DNA from: M3007 sp044226205
GTDB lineage: Bacteria; Bacteroidota; Bacteroidia; Chitinophagales; Saprospiraceae
Assembly (NCBI GenBank): GCA_044226205.1
Contig: JBGAHL010000005.1
Coordinates: 124,001 to 188,000, forward strand
DNA: 64,000 bases
Reading direction: 5' to 3'
In this document: piece after piece, positions 40,712-49,692 of the stretch
Numbering within the stretch: position 1 is the stretch's first letter
How the letters are laid out: every line of letters begins with the position of its first letter
Notes under the pieces: generated by a model
The model's database searches: none
Told to the model about the DNA's origin: nothing
Seen by the model: the letters and a program-made list of their open reading frames with translations, nothing else
Made by a program: the position numbers and the translations under genes

Positions 40712-41608
40712 ATGACACAAATAAAACAATCTGAATTGATTATAAATCCTGACGGCAGTATTTACCACCTCGCATTGCGTCCGGAAGACATCGCTCCGAT
40801 CATCATCACCGTGGGCGACCAGAATCGGGTGGAAAAAATCAGCCGGCGTTTCGATGCGGTAGAGCACCGCGCTGCGCATCGGGAATTTGTCACGCACACC
40901 GGCCGCCTGGGCAAAACGCGCATCAGCGTACTGTCGACCGGCATCGGCCCCGACAACATCGATATTGTGCTCAACGAACTGGACGCACTCGTCAACATCG
41001 ATTTTGCGACACGAATGCCGCACGAGCGCCACAGCAGTCTGGCCCTGATCCGCGTGGGCACCACGGGCGGCTTGCAGGCCGATATTCCGGTGGATAGTCT
41101 GGTAGCCAGCGACGGGGCGGTCGGTTTCGATGGCCTGCTCCATTTTTACGATGCGCCCCTGCTGCACAACCATCCCTTGCTGGATGCGCTGCGCGCGCAC
41201 GGCCGCGAACGGTTCAACTGGAATTTCCCCGTCGCCCCCTATTTCGCGGAGAGCGACCCTGCGTTGATGAACTTTTTTGCCGATGATTTTGCCTTGGGAA
41301 TCACCGCGACCAATCCCGGCTTTTACGGTCCGCAAGGCCGCCAGCTGCGGGCGCCGTTGAAGGTCCCGGACTACATTCGGATGTTGCAAAGCTTTGATTA
41401 TGAAGGCAGAAAGTTTGTCAATCTGGAAATGGAAACCTCGGCATTGTTCGGCCTCTCCGCGCTGCTGGGGCATCGCGCCGCTTCGTTGAGCGTGGTACTG
41501 GCCAACCGGGCAGACGGCACGTTCAGCGCCGACCCCGACCGCGCCGTCGAGCGACTGATAGACCGTTTGCTGGAAAAAATTTCTGCCGGATTGCCCGTCA
41601 GCGCCTAA
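40712..41608 (+). CDS. udp: Nucleoside (uridine) phosphorylase family enzyme
   Basis: 298 aa. Phosphorylase motifs: IIITVGDQNRVEKISRRFD (phosphate-binding N-terminus), RVGTTGGLQADIP, and NLEMETSALFGLSALLGHRA with the Glu-Met-Glu-Ser/Thr ribose-binding signature. The family cleaves uridine or related nucleosides with phosphate for salvage in the cytosol. The exact nucleoside cannot be assigned, so the symbol is provisional. Confidence 0.85.
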   Translation: MTQIKQSELIINPDGSIYHLALRPEDIAPIIITVGDQNRVEKISRRFDAVEHRAAHREFVTHTGRLGKTRISVLSTGIGPDNIDIVLNELDALVNIDFATRMPHERHSSLALIRVGTTGGLQADIPVDSLVASDGAVGFDGLLHFYDAPLLHNHPLLDALRAHGRERFNWNFPVAPYFAESDPALMNFFADDFALGITATNPGFYGPQGRQLRAPLKVPDYIRMLQSFDYEGRKFVNLEMETSALFGLSALLGHRAASLSVVLANRADGTFSADPDRAVERLIDRLLEKISAGLPVSA

Positions 41609-41704
41609 CTTCACAACGGATTTCAAGCCCCCTCTTTTTCATTGTTTTGAAATGAATTTCAGGGCTGGAGATACCTTTTATTCACCATCAAATTGACCAG
41701 GTTT

Positions 41705-42163
41705 ATGAACACAATGAGTATGCCCGGCCTGCGCGGCTGGTTGTTTTCCCTGAGTTTCCTCTTGCTCGGATTTGGCTTGATGCTGCAATCCTGCTCGCCC
41801 AAATGCGACGTGCTCAACATCAATACGGCCACCAATCTCGCCACCGAACTGCCGGCGATGATGTCGAAGGCTTCCACTAAAAAATTCAGCCAGGAAGATG
41901 CCGACAAGGTGTTGAAACCCCTGGCCGAAGCCGTGGAACGCGCCAAAAACACGCCGCGCAACAAGGATTCCGCCGAGCAATGGCGCCTTTTGCAGGACGA
42001 TATCGTCAAGCCTTTCTTCGACCTTTGGAAAGACAAAGGCAAACTCGACGCCGACTATGTCAAGGTCTCGCAAGGTCAGGTTCAGCGCAGTCTTGAATCC
42101 ATTGCCCGCGCTGAAAAATCGAAGCGGGGCGATTGCAAGTCTATGCCCGACAGCAGCAACTAA
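41705..42163 (+). CDS. Lipoprotein-like helical protein of unknown function
   Basis: 152 aa from the ATG at 41705. A hydrophobic stretch ends in LQSC, an acceptable Bacteroidota lipobox. The rest is charged and helical (FSQEDADKVLKPLAEAVERA). No family was recognised. It is followed 30 nt downstream by another small helical gene and may share its transcript up to the terminator at 42589. Confidence 0.6.
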   Translation: MNTMSMPGLRGWLFSLSFLLLGFGLMLQSCSPKCDVLNINTATNLATELPAMMSKASTKKFSQEDADKVLKPLAEAVERAKNTPRNKDSAEQWRLLQDDIVKPFFDLWKDKGKLDADYVKVSQGQVQRSLESIARAEKSKRGDCKSMPDSSN

Positions 42164-42193
42164 TCCCTTCCACCTTAAACACATCAACCAGTC

Positions 42194-42550
42194 ATGGCAA
42201 AAAGAAAATACAGCGACGACGACGTCAAAAAAGCATTGCAGGACGTCGACGATCAAATTGTCGGCATGGTCGACGAGTTTGTCAACCGCCGTAAAAAAGC
42301 ATACGTGAAGGCAGCCCAGGCGTTGCGCAACCGTATGGAAAAACAGGCTATCGAGTTCAGCGAGTTGCTGGCCGAGGGCAAAATCACGGTCGATCTTTTC
42401 CAAATGCTCATCAAACAAAGCGCGGCAGAAGCGAAAATCGAGGTTCTGGAACAGTCCGTGGTATCGCGCGCCAAATTTGACGAACTGGTGGAAAAAGTGG
42501 CAATTAAAGTAGCCAAGACCTTGATCCCCATCGTATTAGGCGCCTTGTAA
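42194..42550 (+). CDS. Small helical cytosolic protein of unknown function
   Basis: 118 aa. Highly charged with predicted long helices (ALQDVDDQIVGMVDEFVNRRKK, in part) and a hydrophobic C-terminus ending in VAKTLIPIVLGAL. No recognisable domain. A strong terminator 38 nt downstream marks the end of the unit begun by the preceding lipoprotein-like gene. Confidence 0.6.
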   Translation: MAKRKYSDDDVKKALQDVDDQIVGMVDEFVNRRKKAYVKAAQALRNRMEKQAIEFSELLAEGKITVDLFQMLIKQSAAEAKIEVLEQSVVSRAKFDELVEKVAIKVAKTLIPIVLGAL

Positions 42551-42588
42551 TTTCCGGCAGGTCAATCACTTCACCAACTCATACTTCC

Positions 42589-42616
42589 GGCCCGCTGCAC
42601 AGCGGGCCATTTTTTT
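42589..42616 (+). terminator. Intrinsic terminator
   Basis: An 8-bp GC stem (GGCCCGCT 42589-42596 with AGCGGGCC 42601-42608), a 4-nt loop and seven T residues (42610-42616) lie after the small helical protein gene. Confidence 0.85.
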
Positions 42617-42631
42617 AAACATCGAACCGCC

Positions 42632-43621
42632 ATGAAAATTTTTACCGCTTTTGCACTTTTCCTGCTATCGTTCAGCCTTTCTGCCCAGCACACCTTTTCC
42701 ATCGTCGCCATCGATACGATCACCGGCGAGGTAGGCAGCGCCGGCGCTTCCTGCCTCGATGACATTACGTTTCCGGGCAGCGGCGGCGCCATCATTATCA
42801 GCGATTTGCTTCCGGGCAAGGGCGCGATTCATACCCAGTCTTTTTGGCTGGAAGCCAATCAGAACAACGCCCGGCTGAAAATGCAGGAAGGCCTGGCGCC
42901 CGATGAAATTTTGCTCTGGCTCAAACAAAACGACCCCGAAGGACTGTTCGGCGCTCAAAAAAGGCAGTACGGCATCGTCGATTTCGATCCGCAGGGGCAC
43001 CCGCGCTCCGCAGCCTTTACGGGCAACAGCTGCTTCGACTGGAAAGGGCATCGTGTCGGCGCCAACTACTCGATTCAGGGCAATATTCTACTAGGCCCGG
43101 AAGTCGTAGACAGCATGGAAGCGCGTTTTCTGGCCGCCGAAGGTTCTTTGTCCGATAAACTGATGGCTGCCTTGCAGGGCGCAAACATGGTGGGCGCCGA
43201 TACCCGCTGCACCGATAATGGAACTTCTTCGCTTTCCGCTTTTCTCCGGGTAGCACAGCCGGGCGACGACGATAACCTGTACTGGCTCGATCTCAATGTG
43301 CCATCCTTGCCGACCGGCATGGAGCCGATCGATTCGCTTCAAAACCTGTACAACGAATGGAAAGCGCTGGCAAGCACCGAGCCTGTTCCGCTGGAATTTC
43401 AACTTTGCCCCAATCCCGCCAAATCACAGATCACCCTGAATGTAAATGCGGCCGACAGCCGGGTGGAAATATACGATACCATGGGCAGGCCCGTGTTTTC
43501 ATCCGCGCTGATAGCCGGGGAAAACCGCCTCTCCCCTGCCCTCCTGCCCGGGATTTATTGGGTGCAGGTGACTGCACCGTCGAGGTATCGCCAAAGCCGT
43601 GTGCTGGTGTGGCTTGATTAA
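42632..43621 (+). CDS. Secreted DUF1028 protein with type IX sorting domain
   Basis: 329 aa. A signal peptide ends SLSAQ. The DUF1028 domain (about 20-225) begins HTFSIVAIDTITGEVGSAGAS and has an Ntn-hydrolase-like pattern with DITFPGSGG, GIVDFDPQG and FTGNSCFDWKGH. The last 80 residues (LCPNPAKSQITLNV to SRVLVWLD) are a type A C-terminal sorting domain of type IX secretion, so the protein is exported across the outer membrane. Its biochemical role is unknown. It is preceded by a terminator. Confidence 0.83.
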   Translation: MKIFTAFALFLLSFSLSAQHTFSIVAIDTITGEVGSAGASCLDDITFPGSGGAIIISDLLPGKGAIHTQSFWLEANQNNARLKMQEGLAPDEILLWLKQNDPEGLFGAQKRQYGIVDFDPQGHPRSAAFTGNSCFDWKGHRVGANYSIQGNILLGPEVVDSMEARFLAAEGSLSDKLMAALQGANMVGADTRCTDNGTSSLSAFLRVAQPGDDDNLYWLDLNVPSLPTGMEPIDSLQNLYNEWKALASTEPVPLEFQLCPNPAKSQITLNVNAADSRVEIYDTMGRPVFSSALIAGENRLSPALLPGIYWVQVTAPSRYRQSRVLVWLD

Positions 43622-43692
43622 GGCCGCTCTCAGGGTGTGCCATGCAAACCCGACACGACTTTTATTTGTTATGCTCCCTTCACGTCTGACAA

Positions 43693-43727
43693 TTTGTCAT
43701 TTTGTCGGACAAATTTACCTACCTTTG
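43693..43727 (+). promoter_or_regulatory. Promoter of miaB
   Basis: TTTG at 43693-43696, a 23-nt spacer and TACCTTTG at 43720-43727 match the Bacteroidota consensus. A second TTTG (43701-43704) lies 15 nt from the -7 element. The ATG is 28 nt downstream. Confidence 0.6.
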
Positions 43728-43755
43728 CGGCGCAAAATCGCAATAAACAACCGTT

Positions 43756-45186
43756 ATGTACGACAGCAATCCAACGATTGAGGGCGTTAAGACCATCGAC
43801 GAGGCCAAGCAGGGCAGCGTATTTTTTCAACAACAACCGACGGGACAGCCGGAAGGAGCAAGGAAATATTACATCGAAAGCTACGGCTGCCAGATGAATT
43901 TCAGCGATTCGGAAATCGTGGCCAGCATCCTGAGCGATATGGGCTACGCTTCCACACGCAACATGGAGGAAAGCGACCTGATCCTGATCAACACCTGCTC
44001 CATTCGCGAAAAAGCGGAAGAAACGGTGCGCAAACGGCTGCGGGTTTTCGAAACGGTCAAACAACAACGGCCTGGCGCCCTGGTGGGTATTTTGGGCTGC
44101 ATGGCCGAACGTTTGAAAAAGAAACTGCTCGAGGAAGAAAAACTCGTCGACCTGGTCGTGGGCCCCGACGCCTATCGCGACCTGCCTTCGCTGATTGGCG
44201 GCGCCGAAGAGGGCGACCGTATGGTCAACGTATTGCTCAGCCGGGAGGAGACCTATGCCGACATCAGCCCCGTTCGCCTCGAATCGAACGGCGTGACGGC
44301 TTTTATCTCCATCATGCGGGGCTGCGACAACATGTGCTCCTTTTGCGTCGTGCCTTTTACAAGGGGCCGAGAGCGCTCCCGCGACGCATTCAGCATCGTC
44401 GCGGAGGCAAGCGATTTGTTTAACAAAGGCTACCGCGAAGTGACCCTGCTGGGCCAAAACGTGGACTCTTACAAGTGGGAAAACCCCGAGACTGGCCTGG
44501 TGGTCAACTTCGCCAACTTGCTCGACATGACGGCCGGCATCCACCCCGACCTTCGGGTGCGGTTCAGCACCAGTCACCCCAAAGACATGACAGACGAGGT
44601 GCTGCACGTGATGGCCCGCCACGAAAACATCTGCAAATACATCCATTTGCCAGTGCAGTCCGGCAACTCGCGCATCCTCGAACTGATGAACCGCACGTAC
44701 GACCGCACGTGGTATGAAGACCGCATTCGCGCGATTCGCAGCATCCTGCCCGACGCGGCGGTGTCGAGCGACATCATCACGGGCTTTTGCTCCGAAACCG
44801 AGGAAGAACATCAGGACACCCTTTCCATCGTGGAATGGGCCGGTTTTTCCATGTCCTACATGTTCTTTTATTCCGAACGCCCGGGCACGCTGGCGGCGCG
44901 CAAATACCCCGACGATATTCCCGAGGACGTCAAAAAACGCCGGTTGAACGAGGTAATCCGTTTACAAACGGCTGTTTCGCTGCAACACAACCGCAAGGAC
45001 ATCGGCAAGACTTTTAAAGTGCTGATCGAAGGCGACTCGCGAAAATCGGCCGCCGACTTCTGCGGACGGAACACTCAAAACAAAATGGTCGTCTTTCCCA
45101 AAAAAGACGGCTTGAAACCCGGCGATTACGTGATGGTCAAAATTCGCGAAGCGACCAGCGCAACCCTGCTCGGCGATATCGTTTAA
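43756..45186 (+). CDS. miaB: tRNA-2-methylthio-N6-isopentenyladenosine-37 synthase
   Basis: 476 aa. The N-terminal UPF0004 domain has three cluster cysteines (Cys45 in ESYGCQMN, Cys81 in LINTCSIRE, Cys115 in ILGCMAERLK). The radical-SAM motif is CDNMCSFC (Cys190, 194, 197). A C-terminal TRAM domain (about 410-476) binds RNA. It methylthiolates i6A37 in tRNAs reading U-starting codons. The extra approximately 35 N-terminal residues are common in Bacteroidota. It heads a run of plus-strand genes including a sigma-54 activator. Confidence 0.96.
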   Translation: MYDSNPTIEGVKTIDEAKQGSVFFQQQPTGQPEGARKYYIESYGCQMNFSDSEIVASILSDMGYASTRNMEESDLILINTCSIREKAEETVRKRLRVFETVKQQRPGALVGILGCMAERLKKKLLEEEKLVDLVVGPDAYRDLPSLIGGAEEGDRMVNVLLSREETYADISPVRLESNGVTAFISIMRGCDNMCSFCVVPFTRGRERSRDAFSIVAEASDLFNKGYREVTLLGQNVDSYKWENPETGLVVNFANLLDMTAGIHPDLRVRFSTSHPKDMTDEVLHVMARHENICKYIHLPVQSGNSRILELMNRTYDRTWYEDRIRAIRSILPDAAVSSDIITGFCSETEEEHQDTLSIVEWAGFSMSYMFFYSERPGTLAARKYPDDIPEDVKKRRLNEVIRLQTAVSLQHNRKDIGKTFKVLIEGDSRKSAADFCGRNTQNKMVVFPKKDGLKPGDYVMVKIREATSATLLGDIV

Positions 45187-45206
45187 ACCCTTCATTACAC
45201 CCGATT

Positions 45207-45620
45207 ATGCGACCAGTCTTGTTCCTCCTTTTCCTGTGGCTCGGCAGCGCCAACATGGCAACGGCACAGTCAAAAATGCCGGAAGACATCATTGCCGATA
45301 TTTACAAAATACTCAACAGCGAGTCGCCGGAAACCGTGACGAGCAAGTACCTCTCCGAAATTGCCGACGACAAAGAGTCGCAAAACATGTTCAATTCCCA
45401 GTTCCGATCGCTGCACGACAATTTGGAAAAAGGCGAAGGGTTCGATATCATCGAAAAGACCCGTTATTCGGACAATTTGATCGCTTACAACTGCATTTTC
45501 AGGTACCGAATACCCATTTACTTCCGCTTTTTGTTCTACAAATACGAAGGGCAATGGAAGATTACGTACTTCTACTTTTCGGATAAAGTGGCCAAAAACC
45601 TGGGTTTAGATACCGATTAA
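45207..45620 (+). CDS. Secreted protein of unknown function
   Basis: 137 aa. A signal peptide ends ATAQ. The mature part is a small alpha/beta domain with a C-terminal aromatic stretch (YRFLFYKYEGQWKITYFYF when read with its flanks), resembling NTF2-like or DUF4783-type secreted proteins. Identification is tentative. It sits 20 nt after miaB and 4 nt before the sigma-54 activator, so it is probably in one operon. Confidence 0.6.
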   Translation: MRPVLFLLFLWLGSANMATAQSKMPEDIIADIYKILNSESPETVTSKYLSEIADDKESQNMFNSQFRSLHDNLEKGEGFDIIEKTRYSDNLIAYNCIFRYRIPIYFRFLFYKYEGQWKITYFYFSDKVAKNLGLDTD

Positions 45621-45624
45621 ACAC

Positions 45625-46923
45625 ATGGCAATCAATCTTCAATCCATAAAAGCGCGTTTCGGCATTGTCGGCAATTCTCCGATGCTCGATGCAGCGCTCG
45701 AAACGGCTGTACGCGTGGCGCCGACCGACCTTACGGTGCTCATCAACGGAGAGAGCGGCGTCGGCAAGGAAGTTTTTTCAAAAGTTATTCACGCCCTTAG
45801 CGCCCGAAAACACAGCGATTTTATCGCGATCAACTGCGGCGCCATTCCCGAAGGGACGATCAATTCGGAATTGTTCGGGCACGAAAAAGGCGCGTTCACC
45901 GGCGCCGTTAGTGACCGCAAGGGGTACTTTGAAACCGTCAATGGCGGCACCATCTTTCTCGACGAGATCGGCGAAATGCCGTCCGATACCCAGGCATACC
46001 TGCTGCGCGTTTTGGAAACCGGCGAGTTTATCCGCGTGGGCGCCTCCAGAGTAGAACGCACCGACGTGCGCGTCATCGCGGCAACCAATGTGGATTTGCA
46101 GGAACGGGTGCGCAAGGGCAAGTTTCGGGAAGACCTCTACTACCGCCTCAACACGGTGCCGATACGCGTCCCGGCCCTTTACGAACGCCGCGAAGATATC
46201 CCCGTCTTGTTTCGCAAATTCGCCACGGACTTTGCCGAGCGCTACCGTATGCAGCCGGTTCGCCTCGATGAACGCGCCGAACTCGTTTTCGAAAACTATC
46301 GCTGGCCCGGCAACATCCGCGAACTCAAAAACGTAGCGGAGCAATTGTCCGTCCTGTCGGAAGAACGCCTGATCACGGCCGAAGCCTTGCAACAGATTAT
46401 GCCCCAGGTTTTTACCCGCAACCTGCCCATGCGAGTCGATCACGGCGCCGGCAATTACGGACAGGGAGGGCATGAATTTCAGGAGCGTGAAATCCTGTAC
46501 AAGGTGCTTTTTGAAATGAAAAGCGACCTGAACGACCTCAAATCCCTGATTTACGAACTGGTTCGCAGCAACAATCTGCACATGCCCGAACTTGGCAATT
46601 TCCGCCAGATTCAGCCTTCCTTCCCCTCGGGACTGGCTACTTCCCGCGACAATTTTGACGTCGTAACGGAAAAGCCGTCATTTTTCGCCGAGGAAGAACC
46701 TGCCGGACGGGTGACGCCGATTATCATCGATCAAACGCGTAACGGAACGGGTTATGACAAATCCGAAGTGGAAGACGCCCCGCTGGCGATGGACGAAATT
46801 GAAAAAGAAGCCATCCGGAAAGCCTTGAAAAAATACAACGGCCGCCGCAAGGAGGCCGCCGAAGAATTGAAAATCTCGGAACGCACCCTTTATCGCAAAA
46901 TCAAGGAATACAACCTGCAATAA
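45625..46923 (+). CDS. Sigma-54 interacting transcriptional activator without receiver domain
   Basis: 432 aa. The AAA+ domain starts almost at the N-terminus: Walker A GESGVGKE (42-49), GAFTGA sigma-54 loop (89-94), Walker B GGTIFLDEIGEMP, and the arginine finger region FREDLYYRLN. A C-terminal Fis-type helix-turn-helix reads NGRRKEAAEELKISERTLYRKI. No response-receiver or GAF domain is present, so activity must be set by abundance or partner proteins, as in other Bacteroidota homologues near miaB. Confidence 0.92.
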   Translation: MAINLQSIKARFGIVGNSPMLDAALETAVRVAPTDLTVLINGESGVGKEVFSKVIHALSARKHSDFIAINCGAIPEGTINSELFGHEKGAFTGAVSDRKGYFETVNGGTIFLDEIGEMPSDTQAYLLRVLETGEFIRVGASRVERTDVRVIAATNVDLQERVRKGKFREDLYYRLNTVPIRVPALYERREDIPVLFRKFATDFAERYRMQPVRLDERAELVFENYRWPGNIRELKNVAEQLSVLSEERLITAEALQQIMPQVFTRNLPMRVDHGAGNYGQGGHEFQEREILYKVLFEMKSDLNDLKSLIYELVRSNNLHMPELGNFRQIQPSFPSGLATSRDNFDVVTEKPSFFAEEEPAGRVTPIIIDQTRNGTGYDKSEVEDAPLAMDEIEKEAIRKALKKYNGRRKEAAEELKISERTLYRKIKEYNLQ

Positions 46924-47092
46924 AGGCCGTAATGACTTTATATTTTCCTTAACAACGGGTCGGCAGCGCCAGCATTCGGATTGGCGTCTTGGCCTCGGGT
47001 GTTAACGAATGACAAACCCCGGTACAGAATATGTTCCCTTTGGGATATTTGTCCGTCTCTTTTACCAACTTTTGTTCTAAAACCTGTCACGA

Positions 47093-48535
47093 ATGAAACG
47101 CACATTCGCCACGCTGCTTTTCTCAACCTGCCTCTCCCTTCTGGCCTTCGCCACACCGCCCGGTTACAAAATCAGGGTAAAACTGGACAACTACAACCAG
47201 CAGGAACTCATCCTCGGCTGGCACTACGGTGAAAAACAATACGTAAAAGACACCGTGACTGTCGGCGCCGACGGGTGGTTTACCTTCCAGGCCGACACTC
47301 TGCTGCCCTGCGGTGTGTACCTTTTGGTACTCAAACCCGACAACAATTTTATCCAGGTGCTCATCAACGACACCGAACAAAACATCACGGTGACCGGTGA
47401 TGCAAAAGACGCCGTCAGTACCCTGAAATTCAAAGGCTCTGCCGATAATGACCTGTTTTACAATTATTTGCGCTACCTGAACGCGCAACGGCCCGAATCC
47501 GACACGCTGCGCGCCCAACTGGCGCGGGCCAAAGGCAACAAAGCCGATTCGACCAGGATCGCTCAGCAAATAATGGGGATCGACAAAAAGGTCAGGAAGT
47601 ACCAGACCGACCTGATCGCCAAACACCCCGGCACCGTTTCCGCCAAAATCATCAAAGGCTCCCTCGAGCCGGAGATTCCTGAATATACGGGCGACGAAAA
47701 GACCGTGCAGCGCAACAAATATTATTGGGCGCGCGGGCACTATTTCGACAATATCGACTTGGCCGACCCTTGCCTGTTGCATAGCCCCATCCTGTTCAGC
47801 AAGGTGGATTATTATATCAACAAAATGATCCCGCAACACCCGGACAGCATCAATGTCGCGCTGGATTACATTTTGGGAAAAATGAAGTCCTCCCCGGAGA
47901 ACTATAAATACTTCCTGATCCACTTCCTCAACTACTACGCGAAGTCGACGTTCGTCGGCATGGATGCCTGCTATGTGCACCTGGCCAAAAACTACTACTG
48001 CACGAATCAGGCGCCGTGGATGCAGACGGAAGATCTGGAAAAGATCTGCGACAATGCCGCCCGTCTTGAACCCATTCTGATCGGTAAAATTGCGCCCAAC
48101 ATCACCGTCAAGGATCGCAACAACCAGCCTATGTCCCTCTGGGATGTCGATGCCGACTACACCGTGTTGTTTTTCTGGGACCCCGAATGCAGCCACTGCA
48201 AAAAGGCGGCGCCATTTATGGTCGAATTTGCCAACAAGTTCAAGGATCGCGGGGTGAAAATCTTCGCCGTTTGCACCGCCGTTTCGGACAAAGGCCCCGA
48301 ATGCTGGAAAAGCGCCGAAGAAAAAGGCTTCTCGGATATCCTTTTCCTCAATACCTATGACCCCTACATCCAAAGCCGTTACAAAACGCTTTACGATGTC
48401 AAAAGCACGCCGCAGATCTTCATTCTCGACCGCAAGCACGAAATTCTCATGAAACGTATCGGCGCCGAGCAACTGCCCGAAGTGATGGAGGAAGTCATGC
48501 GATTCCAGGAAGAAAAGAAGAAGCAGGGACGTTGA
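47093..48535 (+). CDS. Thioredoxin-fold (TlpA-like) protein with N-terminal DUF4369/DUF5106-like domains
   Basis: 480 aa. A signal peptide (MKRTFATLLFSTC...AFATPP) is followed by a beta-rich DUF4369-like domain (about 25-110) and a helical middle domain. The redoxin domain has LFFWDPECSHCKKAAPF with active site CSHC (Cys366, Cys369) and the cis-Pro segment STPQIFILDRKHE. It should act as a periplasmic thiol-disulfide oxidoreductase. A terminator lies 31 nt downstream, so it forms a single unit. It differs in architecture from the TlpA at 6413-7618. Confidence 0.83.
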   Translation: MKRTFATLLFSTCLSLLAFATPPGYKIRVKLDNYNQQELILGWHYGEKQYVKDTVTVGADGWFTFQADTLLPCGVYLLVLKPDNNFIQVLINDTEQNITVTGDAKDAVSTLKFKGSADNDLFYNYLRYLNAQRPESDTLRAQLARAKGNKADSTRIAQQIMGIDKKVRKYQTDLIAKHPGTVSAKIIKGSLEPEIPEYTGDEKTVQRNKYYWARGHYFDNIDLADPCLLHSPILFSKVDYYINKMIPQHPDSINVALDYILGKMKSSPENYKYFLIHFLNYYAKSTFVGMDACYVHLAKNYYCTNQAPWMQTEDLEKICDNAARLEPILIGKIAPNITVKDRNNQPMSLWDVDADYTVLFFWDPECSHCKKAAPFMVEFANKFKDRGVKIFAVCTAVSDKGPECWKSAEEKGFSDILFLNTYDPYIQSRYKTLYDVKSTPQIFILDRKHEILMKRIGAEQLPEVMEEVMRFQEEKKKQGR

Positions 48536-48566
48536 TCGGGCCGAGAGGCTTCTTCATTGTCAAGAC

Positions 48567-48604
48567 CAGGCAGCGGGCGGAAATCGCTCGCTGCCTGTTT
48601 TTTT
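48567..48604 (+). terminator. Intrinsic terminator of the second TlpA-like gene
   Basis: A 9-bp stem (CAGGCAGCG 48567-48575 with CGCTGCCTG 48589-48597), a 13-nt loop and a run of seven T residues end two bases into the convergent permease gene. Confidence 0.85.
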
Positions 48605-49670
48605 ACCTGCCGCCGTCGATCCTGACTCTCGGGTCGAGCCAGGCGTACAGCAGGTCGGCCAAAAGGTTGATCACGATAAAAACGATCGAAGTAAACAACA
48701 CGCAACCCAGCACCACCGGCAGGTCGAAGTTGAGCAAGGCCGTCACCGTCACGTCGCCCAAACCTTTGAAATTGAAGACATTTTCAACAAAAAAAGCCCC
48801 GGTCAACAATGCCGCGAACCAGCCGGACACCGCCGACGCGACCGGGTTGAGCGCGTTGCGCAATGCATGGCGCACGACGACCACTGCCGCGGGCAAACCT
48901 TTCGCGCGGGCGGTGCGGACATAGTCTTGGGACAATACGTCGAGCATGGCGCCCCTGGTCAGTTGCGCGATCAGCGCTACCGGGCGCAGACCCAGGGCGA
49001 TGGCCGGTAAAACGAGGTTTCGCCAGCGCAATTCCCAGTCCCCAAAATCATCCAGGGCGTACAAGCTGCCCTGTACTTCGAGCCCCGTCCAGTTTTCGAG
49101 CCAGTAGCCGAATACCAGCGCCAGTAAAATCGCGGCGACATACGAAGGCAGGGAATAGCCCAGTACGGCCAGTACGGCAATCAGGTTGTCGACCCAGGTG
49201 TGTACTTTGAGTGCCGATAAAATACCCAGAAAAAGCCCGAACAACAGCGCAATCAGCAGCGCGGCAACCGCGAGCAGGGCCGTGGAAGGAATGGCTTCCG
49301 CCAAAATCTCGGATACCTGACGCCCGCTCTGGAACGACTCGCGCAGGTAAGGCCATTTTGCAACGACAACCTTGTTGCCTGCGTAATGCCAGAGCACGGC
49401 GTAGTGGTATTTTCGTTGGTTGTCTGTCGAGTTTTCGAGCGTAGAGATCGGGGAAAGGTCGAGTAAATAACGCCCCAGTTGAACGTACAAGGGCTGATCG
49501 AGGCCCAGTTCAGCCGTTTTTGCTTTTACCGTCGAAACATCACTGCGTTGGCCGAAAGTGAGTCTTGTCGGATCGACCGGCGCGAGGAAAATGATGCCCG
49601 CAATGGTTGTCACCACTACCAGCATGACCAGAATGCCGTAAGCCAGGCGCCGAAGGATAAAAGCGATCAC
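48603..49670 (-). CDS. Peptide/nickel-type ABC transporter permease (DppB-like)
   Basis: 355 aa with about six helices. It starts with GTG at 49670 giving IAFILRRLAYGILVM, the usual start of DppB/OppB permeases. The binding-protein-dependent permease signature lies in EAIPSTALLAVAALLIALLFG and the EAA-like loop DYVRTARAKGLP. No second permease, ATPase or binding protein is adjacent. selD lies 22 nt upstream and a TATTTTTG word 49682-49675 would make the message leaderless. The solute is unknown. Confidence 0.87.
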   Translation of the reverse strand: MIAFILRRLAYGILVMLVVVTTIAGIIFLAPVDPTRLTFGQRSDVSTVKAKTAELGLDQPLYVQLGRYLLDLSPISTLENSTDNQRKYHYAVLWHYAGNKVVVAKWPYLRESFQSGRQVSEILAEAIPSTALLAVAALLIALLFGLFLGILSALKVHTWVDNLIAVLAVLGYSLPSYVAAILLALVFGYWLENWTGLEVQGSLYALDDFGDWELRWRNLVLPAIALGLRPVALIAQLTRGAMLDVLSQDYVRTARAKGLPAAVVVVRHALRNALNPVASAVSGWFAALLTGAFFVENVFNFKGLGDVTVTALLNFDLPVVLGCVLFTSIVFIVINLLADLLYAWLDPRVRIDGGR

Positions 49671-49692
49671 AAGGCAAAAATAGACCGTAAAA

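Noticed and set aside
47009..47080. Short 23-codon frame upstream of the second TlpA-like gene
   Set aside because: No promoter or start context of its own, no hydrophobic or other recognisable feature; treated as leader DNA.
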